Source of the DNA: Eubacteriales bacterium
Lineage (GTDB): Bacteria; Bacillota; Clostridia; Lachnospirales; Lachnospiraceae
Direction of reading: 5' to 3'
Assembly: GCA_030524455.1 (NCBI GenBank)
Contig: JAUNGT010000002.1
Span: forward strand, 115,508-179,507
DNA: 64,000 nt
This document shows, in pieces, positions 42,753 to 48,920 of the stretch. Position 1 is the stretch's first letter. Each line of letters opens with the position of its first letter. The notes under the pieces are model-generated. The model saw only the letters and a program-made list of their open reading frames with translations. It searched no databases and was not told where the DNA came from. Both the position numbers and the translations under genes were made by a program.

Positions 42753-43112
42753 TTAAACAAATCTTCTATCGAAGCATGTTTCCCACCGTTCTCGTTTAAG
42801 CGGTTTCATTTTTAGCGCCCACATAATCTGACGAATTGACACCGTTGGATAAATACCATTTTCACATTCGCCGGCACGACGATTAAAATAATCCCTAAAG
42901 CCGGGATGCAAATATAAATCGTCCGTCAACCAGGAATCAATTTCGCCCCACCAGGTATGCTTACTTTCCTCATCAAATCGTTGTTGAATAACAGCCAGTC
43001 CCTTTTTACCGATTTGAAATAATGTACATTGCTTATACACCTCATGGTTGCAATAATATGTTTTTCCATACATCGATAAGTAAATTGGCGGTTTTTTATA
43101 ATGATATCTCAT
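42753..43112 (-). CDS. Conserved phage protein (119 aa)
   Basis: 119 residues. MRYHYKKPPIYLSMYGKTYYC, TLFQIGKKGLAVIQQRFD, HTWWGEIDSWLTDDLYLHPGF and IRQIMWALKMKPLKRERWE are strongly patterned blocks seen in many clostridial phages. The composition is rich in aromatic and basic residues. I know no function. Adjacent to the ART-like gene. Confidence 0.7.
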   Translation of the reverse strand: MRYHYKKPPIYLSMYGKTYYCNHEVYKQCTLFQIGKKGLAVIQQRFDEESKHTWWGEIDSWLTDDLYLHPGFRDYFNRRAGECENGIYPTVSIRQIMWALKMKPLKRERWETCFDRRFV

Positions 43113-43130
43113 TTTATGTGTCTTCGCTGC

Positions 43131-43622
43131 CTAATACCCATTCTTTAATTCTGCTTCCTTCAGTAGTTTTATTGCTGATGGATTTAGAACAACAATGGAA
43201 TCACAATCCCAACCATACAGACCAAAATACATATCGTCAGCTTTTTTGTCCTTGTACTCATCCCCATACCAACACAGTTCAATCGCATCATAACCTTCTC
43301 TGACGCACCCTTCAAAATCGATAAACTTGTCCGAAAAAGAAAAATAGTTATTTTCAATAATTGGCAAACGTTCTAAATCTTTCATGCTATGAATGACAGC
43401 GATCTTTGAATCATCGCGTAGTTGAAACTTAAAAGAATTATTTTCGTCACATTCTCTAAAATCTTCCTGTTCGCACCAATCTTTCCATCCATAAGTCGCA
43501 CCTTGTCGAGATGCCCACAACCCTCCAGACGGTTTACTCCAATCATGTCTGTTTCTTACCGGAAACCCTTTTGACGGATCAAAAAATGTAGATCCGTAAT
43601 GAACATAAATAGTTTTTTGCAT
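43131..43622 (-). CDS. Conserved phage protein, possible ADP-ribosyltransferase-like fold
   Basis: 163 residues. YVHYGSTFFDPSKGFPVRN, KPSGGLWASRQGATYGWKDWCEQE and EGYDAIELCWYGDE are the main blocks. The early His/Tyr strand, the GGLWAS turn and the late aromatic strand recall small ADP-ribosyltransferase folds (H-Y-E type), but I cannot assign the catalytic glutamate with certainty. If correct it would modify a host protein or nucleic acid early in infection. A single-gene unit: terminator and 29-bp element lie directly upstream. Confidence 0.6.
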   Translation of the reverse strand: MQKTIYVHYGSTFFDPSKGFPVRNRHDWSKPSGGLWASRQGATYGWKDWCEQEDFRECDENNSFKFQLRDDSKIAVIHSMKDLERLPIIENNYFSFSDKFIDFEGCVREGYDAIELCWYGDEYKDKKADDMYFGLYGWDCDSIVVLNPSAIKLLKEAELKNGY

Positions 43623-43667
43623 GGTGTTCTCCTTTCGTTTTATCCTACCTTATAGTTTCTAATTGGT

Positions 43668-43708
43668 AAAAATAAAAGAGAAGCGGTATCAGATTCGAAC
43701 CGTTTCTC
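43668..43708 (-). terminator. Terminator between element copy 8 and the ART-like gene
   Basis: Minus-strand stem GAGAAACGGT with ACCGCTTCTC (one mismatch), 11-base loop, then TTTTATTTTT. Confidence 0.7.
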
Positions 43709-43734
43709 CATAACAGGAATTGTAAATTTTGCGA
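43706..43734 (-). promoter_or_regulatory. 29-bp repeated phage element, copy 8
   Basis: Two-block motif (CGCAAAATTTACA, then GTTATGGAG). It lies between two terminators, as does copy 2. Confidence 0.6.
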
Positions 43735-43740
43735 AGGAAA

Positions 43741-43768
43741 AAGAAAAAGCCCATGCCGAAGCATAGAC
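43741..43768 (-). terminator. Terminator of the 76-residue zinc-ribbon gene
   Basis: Minus-strand stem GTCTATGC with GCATGGGC (G-U pairs), TTCG loop, then TTTTTCTT. Confidence 0.7.
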
Positions 43769-43791
43769 CTTCTCCCTCTTATCCTATATTT

Positions 43792-44022
43792 TTAATTCTC
43801 CTTTTCCTCGCTGCCTAACACTTCCTCTCGTGTCGGATACAGCTTTTCATATTCTTCATCGTTTTCGAAGCCGTAATGATCCAAATCCACACTATGACCG
43901 CAGTGAACGCATACCAAAATATCTTCCCACTCGTCTTCAAATTCCATTTTCTCTCCACATTGACTGCATGTATATTCTCTACTAAGCATCGATTCGATTT
44001 GTTTTTCGTTAAAAATACTCAT
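43792..44022 (-). CDS. Zinc-ribbon protein (76 aa)
   Basis: 76 residues. YTCSQCGEKMEF and ILVCVHCGHSVDL form a four-cysteine zinc ribbon, followed by an acidic tail (GFENDEEYEKLYPTREEVLG). A regular sigma-70-type promoter lies about 40 bases upstream, and a terminator follows. Likely a small nucleic-acid or protein-binding accessory factor; function unknown. Confidence 0.75.
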   Translation of the reverse strand: MSIFNEKQIESMLSREYTCSQCGEKMEFEDEWEDILVCVHCGHSVDLDHYGFENDEEYEKLYPTREEVLGSEEKEN

Positions 44023-44058
44023 AGTTAATATCTCCTTTCAGCTCGTCATCAATTATAC

Positions 44059-44087
44059 ATTATATATAAGGCTTAATAATGGCGCAA
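44059..44087 (-). promoter_or_regulatory. Sigma-70-type promoter of the zinc-ribbon gene
   Basis: Minus strand: TTGCGC (44087-44082), 17 bases, TATAAT (44064-44059). The clearest host-type promoter on the minus strand, and it has no 29-bp element. Confidence 0.6.
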
Positions 44088-44133
44088 GAGAAACCGTGGT
44101 TCAGAGAGGCAAACGACAGAGACTTGGAAATTC

Positions 44134-44170
44134 AAAAAAAAAGAAGAGACCATGCTTGCCGCACGATCTC
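44134..44170 (-). terminator. Terminator of the 131-residue membrane protein gene
   Basis: Minus-strand stem GAGATCGTGC with GCATGGTCTC (two non-pairs or wobbles), six-base loop, then CTTTTTTTTT. Confidence 0.7.
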
Positions 44171-44193
44171 CCCCGTACCAATATCGTTCTTTC

Positions 44194-44589
44194 CTATTTT
44201 CTCGTTGGTTTAAAGCAACTAAGCAAATTTCGAAACGTAGTTGATGTAATCGATCCATTTTCTTCGAAACGGAATCCTTTTCTCATCCAACTCCCATAGA
44301 ATAACAGCGGTAATACGAGTTGAGCTACGCCTAATCCTAAATTGAAATAACGTTCCGTTTTCTGTTCAAGCATTTGGGCTCTCTTAAGTTCCAACTCCTT
44401 CTCGTTCATCCGAAATCGGTCATCGATTTCCATTCTGCTTTTATACTCTTCGATTTTCAATTCGTACAGGCTCTTTAAATCCCCTATCGCCAAAGTATAT
44501 TCCTTACTACCTTGTTCGAGATCGGACAATCCGTCAATCTGATTTCTGATCACATCTTCCAACATATCCCTTGTTTCTTTCTCTTCCAT
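44194..44589 (-). CDS. Phage membrane protein with long coiled coil (131 aa)
   Basis: 131 residues. A charged helical N-terminal two thirds (DVIRNQIDGLSDLEQGSKEY, RMNEKELELKRAQMLEQKTER) precedes one membrane span (LGLGVAQLVLPLLFYGSWM) and a short tail (GFRFEENGSITSTTFRNL). Similar proteins are common in clostridial phages; function unknown. Confidence 0.65.
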   Translation of the reverse strand: MEEKETRDMLEDVIRNQIDGLSDLEQGSKEYTLAIGDLKSLYELKIEEYKSRMEIDDRFRMNEKELELKRAQMLEQKTERYFNLGLGVAQLVLPLLFYGSWMRKGFRFEENGSITSTTFRNLLSCFKPTRK

Positions 44590-44623
44590 TTTAGTTCTCC
44601 CTTCTGAAAATATAGGTTAATTG

Positions 44624-44652
44624 TTTCATAAAACCCGTTGTTATTTTGGCGA
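44624..44652 (-). promoter_or_regulatory. 29-bp repeated phage element, copy 9
   Basis: Two-block motif (CGCCAAAATAACA, then TTTTATGAAA). The stop of the upstream 76-residue gene lies inside the element; the 131-residue gene starts 34 bases later. Confidence 0.6.
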
Positions 44653-44871
44653 AGCCTCACGTCGTATTTTTACAGAAAACTGAACCGTTTCCTGCCTTTG
44701 GATTTCTTCAACCGTCTTTGAAAGATCCAAAAATAAATATGGGCCATCCTCGTCGCTTATATCAACAACCAAATTACCGTCTAAAAACAATTTATAAATT
44801 TTTTTATGCACATAGCAGCCGAAGAGAAAACCACCGATCCATGACAGTAACAATACCAAAAATAAATCCAC
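44641..44871 (-). CDS. Membrane protein with small C-terminal domain (76 aa)
   Basis: 76 residues from GTG 44871 (GGAGG eight bases upstream). N-terminal membrane span (LFLVLLLSWIGGFLFGCYV), then a beta-type domain with NLVVDISDEDGPYLFLDLSK and VQFSVKIRREA. This layout occurs in many clostridial phages; function unknown. Confidence 0.65.
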   Translation of the reverse strand: MDLFLVLLLSWIGGFLFGCYVHKKIYKLFLDGNLVVDISDEDGPYLFLDLSKTVEEIQRQETVQFSVKIRREASPK

Positions 44872-44886
44872 CTTTTTACCTCCGTT

Positions 44887-44941
44887 TTTACAGCTATCAA
44901 AATATCATATTTTTCAGTAACCTGCGTACTGGTCTTTACTT
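44887..44941 (-). repeat. Second dispersed repeat, copy B
   Basis: Partner of 27335-27389. It lies between the 63-residue and 76-residue membrane genes. Shared minus-strand cores are CCAGTACGCAG and TATTTTGATA. Confidence 0.5.
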
Positions 44942-45127
44942 TCTTGGACGAGACGCAATCAGATTGCAAATACGTTTCCAGGCCTCCGGTTCGTATTTAT
45001 ACATTGCTTCCTCCATAAGGGTTACGCCTCGCTGACACCCCGCACTATATAGTACGCAGGCGCCAATCCCAATAAAGGCAAAGCCGGATATGCATTTAAA
45101 ATTTGATTTCACAGTAGCATAATACAT
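44936..45127 (-). CDS. Small membrane protein (63 aa)
   Basis: 63 residues from ATG 45127 (AAAGGAG seven bases upstream). Membrane span (CISGFAFIGIGACVLYSAGC) and a basic C-terminal helix (YEPEAWKRICNLIASRPRK). Function unknown. Confidence 0.6.
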   Translation of the reverse strand: MYYATVKSNFKCISGFAFIGIGACVLYSAGCQRGVTLMEEAMYKYEPEAWKRICNLIASRPRK

Positions 45128-45173
45128 TTCTGTTCTCCTTTCCCAGAACAACTGTTTTGTATATTTTTTTAAA

Positions 45174-45202
45174 TTGCCTCCTCAATTGCAAAATGATATA
45201 AT
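45174..45202 (+). promoter_or_regulatory. Promoter of the plus-strand small gene
   Basis: TTGCCT, 17 bases, TATAAT, 35 bases before the start at 45237. Confidence 0.65.
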
Positions 45203-45236
45203 CAGAGTCATTCAGAAATATAAGGAGGATATGAAA

Positions 45237-45413
45237 ATGACCCACGAAGAAATCAGCACGTTTGTCGAAACCCTGGCGGATCATGGGGATGTGTGGACAC
45301 CGGATCAGGTACTTGACGTTTACGGGACATATGCATTGCCTGACGCAATTAAAGACCGTCTTTCTGCCCTTGCCAAACTATCCGATACCATTATGAACGC
45401 CGCTGCTCATTAA
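45237..45413 (+). CDS. Plus-strand small protein (58 aa), candidate lysogeny-expressed gene
   Basis: 58 residues from ATG 45237 (AAGGAGG eight bases upstream; an ATG at 45231 is too close). MTHEEISTFVETLADHGDVWTPDQV and a C-terminal helix (AIKDRLSALAKLSDTIM) form a small alpha-helical protein of a type seen in Clostridia and their phages. It has its own promoter and a bidirectional terminator and runs against the early operons, so it could be expressed in the lysogen. Function unknown. Confidence 0.65.
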   Translation: MTHEEISTFVETLADHGDVWTPDQVLDVYGTYALPDAIKDRLSALAKLSDTIMNAAAH

Positions 45414-45415
45414 GC

Positions 45416-45454
45416 AAAAAAAAAGAAAAGGGCTTCCGTTCCACACGGTTGCCC
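45416..45454. terminator. Bidirectional terminator between convergent genes
   Basis: Stem GGGC-CCGT with ACGG-GCCC, five-base loop. The minus-strand T-run is long; on the plus strand only a weak T-run follows. It separates the plus-strand gene from the 65-residue minus-strand gene. Confidence 0.75.
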
Positions 45455-45472
45455 TCATCCTTTTAACGTCCG

Positions 45473-45670
45473 TCACATCAAAACATTGACTAACAACATT
45501 TCAAAAAATGTCCTATCCTTTGAAGCCAAGATTAACTTTCTTTTCGCCTCATCGTCGATATCCAACGACTTTATTTTATCAATAAAATCCTGATCGACGT
45601 AAAGAATTTTTTCTTTCATCTTGTCTTTCGGAAGTTCTCCCATTCTTTTCAACAATGTTTCATAGTCCAT
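45473..45670 (-). CDS. Small phage protein (65 aa)
   Basis: 65 residues, helical and charged (MDYETLLKRMGELPKDKMKEK, IDKIKSLDIDDEAKRKLIL). GGAAGGTG lies about nine bases before the ATG, with copy 10 of the 29-bp element just before that. No family recognised. Confidence 0.6.
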   Translation of the reverse strand: MDYETLLKRMGELPKDKMKEKILYVDQDFIDKIKSLDIDDEAKRKLILASKDRTFFEMLLVNVLM

Positions 45671-45685
45671 ATAATATCACCTTCC

Positions 45686-45714
45686 TTTCATAATATCGAA
45701 TGTTAATTTCGCGC
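45686..45714 (-). promoter_or_regulatory. 29-bp repeated phage element, copy 10
   Basis: Two-block motif (CGCGAAATTAACA, then TATTATGAAA). The stop of the ArpU-like gene lies within it; the 65-residue gene starts 16 bases later. Confidence 0.6.
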
Positions 45715-46122
45715 ATTGCTAAGCAGCCAAAAAAATTTCCGATAGCGATCGTAGTACATCTCCTTCGAACACGGAATTTTTAATCTAGCTTTCATAACTT
45801 CATACGACAGCCCTTCTGTTATTCCTTTCAAAAGATATCCTGAGATACCGTCATCCGCTTCAACCGCCAATGTTTCAATCATATTGATGTGATCCATATA
45901 ATTCGTTTTGGCAATCGCGCATTTTGCAGTTGGATCTCCATGACTGCCTGTTCGTGGCTTAATTTCAAAATTATTTTCTCTTTTACTTAAGCCATCCAAT
46001 GTAGCGTACATTTTCTTCCAAACAGGATATTGAAGACAAAAATGCTTTAGTTCGTAATAACGATGCCTGTCAATCCAATATTTGTTTTTTTCAGATAATT
46101 CCGGTCTTAGTACGGTTCCCAT
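45703..46122 (-). CDS. Putative ArpU/RinA-type phage transcription regulator
   Basis: 139 residues. YELKHFCLQYPVWKKMY, HGDPTAKCAIAKTNYMDHINMIE and ITEGLSYEVMKARLKIPCSKEMYYDRYRKFFWLL follow the layout of ArpU/RinA-like late-gene regulators: a helical N-terminus, then a sigma-like or HTH segment ending in aromatic residues. It is one of the first genes expressed after the integrase boundary. It could act on the repeated elements described here; not proven. Confidence 0.6.
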   Translation of the reverse strand: MGTVLRPELSEKNKYWIDRHRYYELKHFCLQYPVWKKMYATLDGLSKRENNFEIKPRTGSHGDPTAKCAIAKTNYMDHINMIETLAVEADDGISGYLLKGITEGLSYEVMKARLKIPCSKEMYYDRYRKFFWLLSNARN

Positions 46123-46158
46123 AATGATATGACTCCTTTCGATATTATCGGGGTCATT

Positions 46159-46500
46159 TTATGAGCTTTTTTCAGAAAAGTAAAAACAATCTCGGTGGTA
46201 TTTTGACGAATTCTTCCATCGAACCATTGTCATCTCGCATGGATAGTCCTCATACCCCATCGTCTGAGGTGTTATAAGCCCTTCTAATACTCCTTTTACC
46301 ACCTCTGCCTCATATTGTTTGTATGGGAGAATAAACGCCGGAATCTGGCGATATATGCGTTTACAGAACTTACACTGGAATCTTCGAAGATAAATGCGGC
46401 GCGAACGTCTTCCCTTTGTACGAACGATCCGCGGCACCCTGTCGTAATACTTCAAATCTCGTCCGCAGATCGGACAAACTGTTTCCTTTCCTGTTATCAC
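46159..46500 (-). CDS. DUF6431-like zinc-ribbon protein
   Basis: 113 residues from GTG 46500. VCPICGRDLKYYDRVPRIVR and RRFQCKFCKRIYRQIP provide two Cys-x-x-Cys pairs, and FILPYKQYEAEVVKGVLEGL matches the DUF6431 pattern, which resembles the zinc-ribbon front of transposase-like proteins. It is the first gene after the integrase terminator, and palindrome copy 2 lies 13-24 bases before its start. Confidence 0.75.
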   Translation of the reverse strand: MITGKETVCPICGRDLKYYDRVPRIVRTKGRRSRRIYLRRFQCKFCKRIYRQIPAFILPYKQYEAEVVKGVLEGLITPQTMGYEDYPCEMTMVRWKNSSKYHRDCFYFSEKSS

Positions 46501-46512
46501 TATCCCATCCCC

Positions 46513-46524
46513 TAATCTAGATTA
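46513..46524. promoter_or_regulatory. 12-bp palindrome TAATCTAGATTA, copy 2
   Basis: Identical to 25011-25022. It lies between the integrase terminator and the first early gene, where a repressor operator would be expected. Confidence 0.4.
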
Positions 46525-46558
46525 AAAAAATGTAGAGACAGACTTGCCGCCTCTACAT
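46524..46558 (-). terminator. Integrase terminator
   Basis: Minus-strand stem ATGTAGAG with CTCTACAT, then TTTTTT, 34 bases after the integrase stop. It separates the integrase from the early genes. Confidence 0.8.
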
Positions 46559-46591
46559 GATTTTGTCATATCAGTATTAAAAATTCAATTC

Positions 46592-47500
46592 CTATAATTT
46601 CCCCAACGGACTTGTTTTTCTTGCCGAATCCATTAAATCCTCATCGTGCATGGACTGTAAATATCTCCTCGTCGTGTCAATTTTGCTATGCCCAAGCAAT
46701 TTCGATAACGTATACAAATCACATCCGTTCTTTAACTGACTCTGCGCAAAAAAATGTCTGCATGTATGGGGACTTACCCGGACCGTAGAGCGTATTTTAG
46801 CTTTCTCTCCGGCTCTCTTTAAAATATGTTCTAAAGCTTCCGGCGTCAGGCGTCTCCCCTTTTGGGATAAGAACAAATATTCCTTTTGATAACGAATCTT
46901 ATCTTTGATATAAATTTCTCTCACGCGTAAATACTTTATCAAATATTTATTGATGATCGGTGTGATCGGAACATACCGTGTCTTTTTCCCTTTTCCATGA
47001 ATTTCGATGCTTCCGACACGCAAATCATCCATTTTCAAATCACACGCTTCAGAATTCCGTATTCCCGTATCGAAAAGCATAATTAAAATCAGTTGATTCC
47101 GTATATCCAGGAATCTGCTCCCCGAAAAAGCACCGAGCATTTTTTTCACTTCATCATCCGTAAATGTTTCAATCATCACGATCGGCTCTTTTTGCCGCCT
47201 TATTTTGTCCATTGGGTTTTTACAAATATAGCCCTCCTTGACACAGTATTTGAAATAGCATTTGTAGCAGATCATATTACGGTTTATATAGCACTCGGAC
47301 AATTTTTGCTCCGTCATGGTTTTTATAAATGATTTTATCGCCAAATGATGGGTGTCCTCCAACTCCGTAATCCCCAATTCCGTTTCCAGAAAATGGAATA
47401 ATCTGAGATTTGCATTCCGGTAGCCCTGGATCGTTCTTTTGCTGAGACGCCGCAGCTCACACTCAAAAATAAATTCCTTTAATACATCCTGGTTTAACAT
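46592..47500 (-). CDS. Tyrosine recombinase (phage integrase)
   Basis: 302 residues from ATG 47500 (AAAGGAG seven bases upstream). An N-terminal SAM-like core-binding domain (FIFECELRRLSKRTIQGYRNAN) and a catalytic domain with R148 (TGIRNSEACDL), K172 region, H245-x-x-R248 (SPHTCRHFFA), H271 (LLGHSKIDTT) and nucleophile Y280. It catalyses site-specific integration and excision at the att site, probably the adjacent region next to yebC. It is terminated separately from the early genes. Confidence 0.95.
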   Translation of the reverse strand: MLNQDVLKEFIFECELRRLSKRTIQGYRNANLRLFHFLETELGITELEDTHHLAIKSFIKTMTEQKLSECYINRNMICYKCYFKYCVKEGYICKNPMDKIRRQKEPIVMIETFTDDEVKKMLGAFSGSRFLDIRNQLILIMLFDTGIRNSEACDLKMDDLRVGSIEIHGKGKKTRYVPITPIINKYLIKYLRVREIYIKDKIRYQKEYLFLSQKGRRLTPEALEHILKRAGEKAKIRSTVRVSPHTCRHFFAQSQLKNGCDLYTLSKLLGHSKIDTTRRYLQSMHDEDLMDSARKTSPLGKL

Positions 47501-47670
47501 AAAAAGACTCCTTTCCGCAGCCAATTATGCCGCATTGGAAAGAAGTCTTGTATACAATGGGATTTATTATGAAAAAGATCCCATTTGTCATAGCTGGTTC
47601 ATTTTCGAGGTGTCCTTTCGCAATCGGCAACCCTCAAAAACCTTGAATTTAAGCCATTTTCGGATCGTTT
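47501..47670. other. Prophage-chromosome junction, probable right attachment region
   Basis: No gene. It contains a short hairpin (TGGGAT...ATCCCA, 47557-47584), and base composition changes from AT-rich to GC-rich across it up to the yebC stop at 47671. The core att sequence cannot be named without the other end. Confidence 0.45.
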
Positions 47671-48402
47671 TCATTCTTCGTCCCAGTTGTGGTAGATGGC
47701 CTGCACGTCGTCATCCTCCTCCAGAAGATCCAGCGTGCGCTGCAGTCCCTTTAAGGCCGTCTCGTCGGTCACCTTCACATAGTTCTGGGGGATCATGGTC
47801 ACCTCCGCCTCCGCCATGGGGATGCCCGCCTTCTCCAGCGCCTCCCGCACCGTCTCGAAGGAATCGGGATCGGTAATCACCTCGTAGCTGTCCTCCTCCT
47901 CGGAGAAGTCCTCCGCGCCCGCGTCAAGAGCCGTCATCATCAGGTCATCGGCATCCATTTCGCACTCTTCCTTGTCGATGATAATCTGTCCCTTCTTGTC
48001 AAACATAAAGGACACGCAGCCCGGCGTGCCGATGTTGCCGTTGCCCTTGGAAAAGGCGCTGCGCACATTGGCCGCGGTGCGGTTTTTGTTGTCTGTCAGC
48101 GCATCCACGATGATGGCGATGCCGCTGGGGCCGTAGCCCTCGTAGGTCACATACTCGTAATTGACGTTGCCCACGTCCCCGGCCGCCTTCTTGATTCCCC
48201 GCTCGATGGTGTCGTTGGGCATATTGTTGGCCTTGGCCTTGGCAACCACCTGCGCCAGCTTGAAGTTATTGGCAGGATCCGGCCCGCCCTCCTTTACGGC
48301 AACGGCAATCTCTCTTCCCAGAATCGTGAAAATCTTTCCCTTGGCCGCGTCGTTTTTTTCTTTTTTATGCTTGATGTTGGCAAATTTGGAATGTCCTGAC
48401 AT
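47671..48402 (-). CDS. yebC: YebC/PmpR family protein
   Basis: 243 residues, full length. The start [26 protein letters not shown] and the blocks [48 protein letters not shown] and [17 protein letters not shown] are diagnostic. YebC-type proteins are regulators, and recent work links the family to translation of difficult proline motifs. The prophage ends about 30-170 bases beyond its stop codon, so the gene is intact. Divergence from the usual ruvC neighbourhood is not visible here. Confidence 0.97.
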   Translation of the reverse strand: MSGHSKFANIKHKKEKNDAAKGKIFTILGREIAVAVKEGGPDPANNFKLAQVVAKAKANNMPNDTIERGIKKAAGDVGNVNYEYVTYEGYGPSGIAIIVDALTDNKNRTAANVRSAFSKGNGNIGTPGCVSFMFDKKGQIIIDKEECEMDADDLMMTALDAGAEDFSEEEDSYEVITDPDSFETVREALEKAGIPMAEAEVTMIPQNYVKVTDETALKGLQRTLDLLEEDDDVQAIYHNWDEE

Positions 48403-48484
48403 ATCTGTTCTCCTTTGTATCTTCCTTATAAATTGATTTTTATTGTAGCAGTTCAGCCCGGAAACGTCAAGAAACAGTGCATCT

Positions 48485-48826
48485 TTATGTATCCAGCTGA
48501 AGACTGACGCGCAGCGCCCTGTTGACCCGGCTCATCACGGGGGCGTCCAGATGGCACACCTTATCCTTGAGCCGTTTTTTATCGATGGTGCGGAGCTGCT
48601 CCAGCAAAATGACGGAATCCTTCTCAATTTCACAGTCGCCCGCCAGAATCTCAATATGCGTGGGCAGCTTATTTTTATTCATCCGGGAGGTGATCGCCGC
48701 GCAGATCACTGTGGGGCTGTGCCGGTTCCCGATATCGTTCTGGATGATCAGCACGGGGCGGACACCACCCTGCTCCGAGCCCACCACCGGCCTCAAATCT
48801 GCATAATAAATGTCTCCGCGTCTCAT
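48485..48826 (-). CDS. ndoA: MazF/PemK-type endoribonuclease toxin (EndoA)
   Basis: 113 residues. [49 protein letters not shown] and [17 protein letters not shown] define the NdoA/MazF fold, with the catalytic Arg in the GGVRPV segment and the Thr in AAITS. It cuts mRNA at short motifs. As in many Clostridia it follows the alanine racemase gene. No EndoAI-type antitoxin is visible between the two, so the antitoxin is elsewhere or lost. Confidence 0.95.
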   Translation of the reverse strand: MRRGDIYYADLRPVVGSEQGGVRPVLIIQNDIGNRHSPTVICAAITSRMNKNKLPTHIEILAGDCEIEKDSVILLEQLRTIDKKRLKDKVCHLDAPVMSRVNRALRVSLQLDT

Positions 48827-48920
48827 ATTCCGGCAAACCTTCCTTTCCGCCCTTTCTTCTTTCTATCCTGTCAGGCGATAGCAAAAGTATTGCCCGCTTT
48901 CTCCCGGCGTATACTCTTTG

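Larger units (their letters stand above)
1..47640. mobile_element. Prophage (siphovirus, HK97-type head), left end outside the window
   Basis: A contiguous set of phage tail, head, packaging, replication and integrase genes, nearly all on the minus strand with overlapping starts and stops, and visibly AT-richer than the DNA to its right. The integrase lies at the right end, about 170 bases from the 3' end of yebC, so the right attachment site is probably between 47,500 and 47,670. The left end is not in the window. The exact right border is inferred, because the second att copy needed to define it cannot be seen. Confidence 0.93.

Noticed and set aside
16337..45714. Reading the 29-bp element as an ordinary sigma-70 promoter
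   Set aside because: TWTTAT could be a -10 box, but the hexamer 17 bases upstream is not conserved; only the copy at 23148 has TTGCGC there.
48446..48462. Second end of the MITE-like element near ndoA
   Set aside because: GCAGTTCAGCCCG shares only a short run with the 14-bp terminal repeat, with no partner end or duplication.
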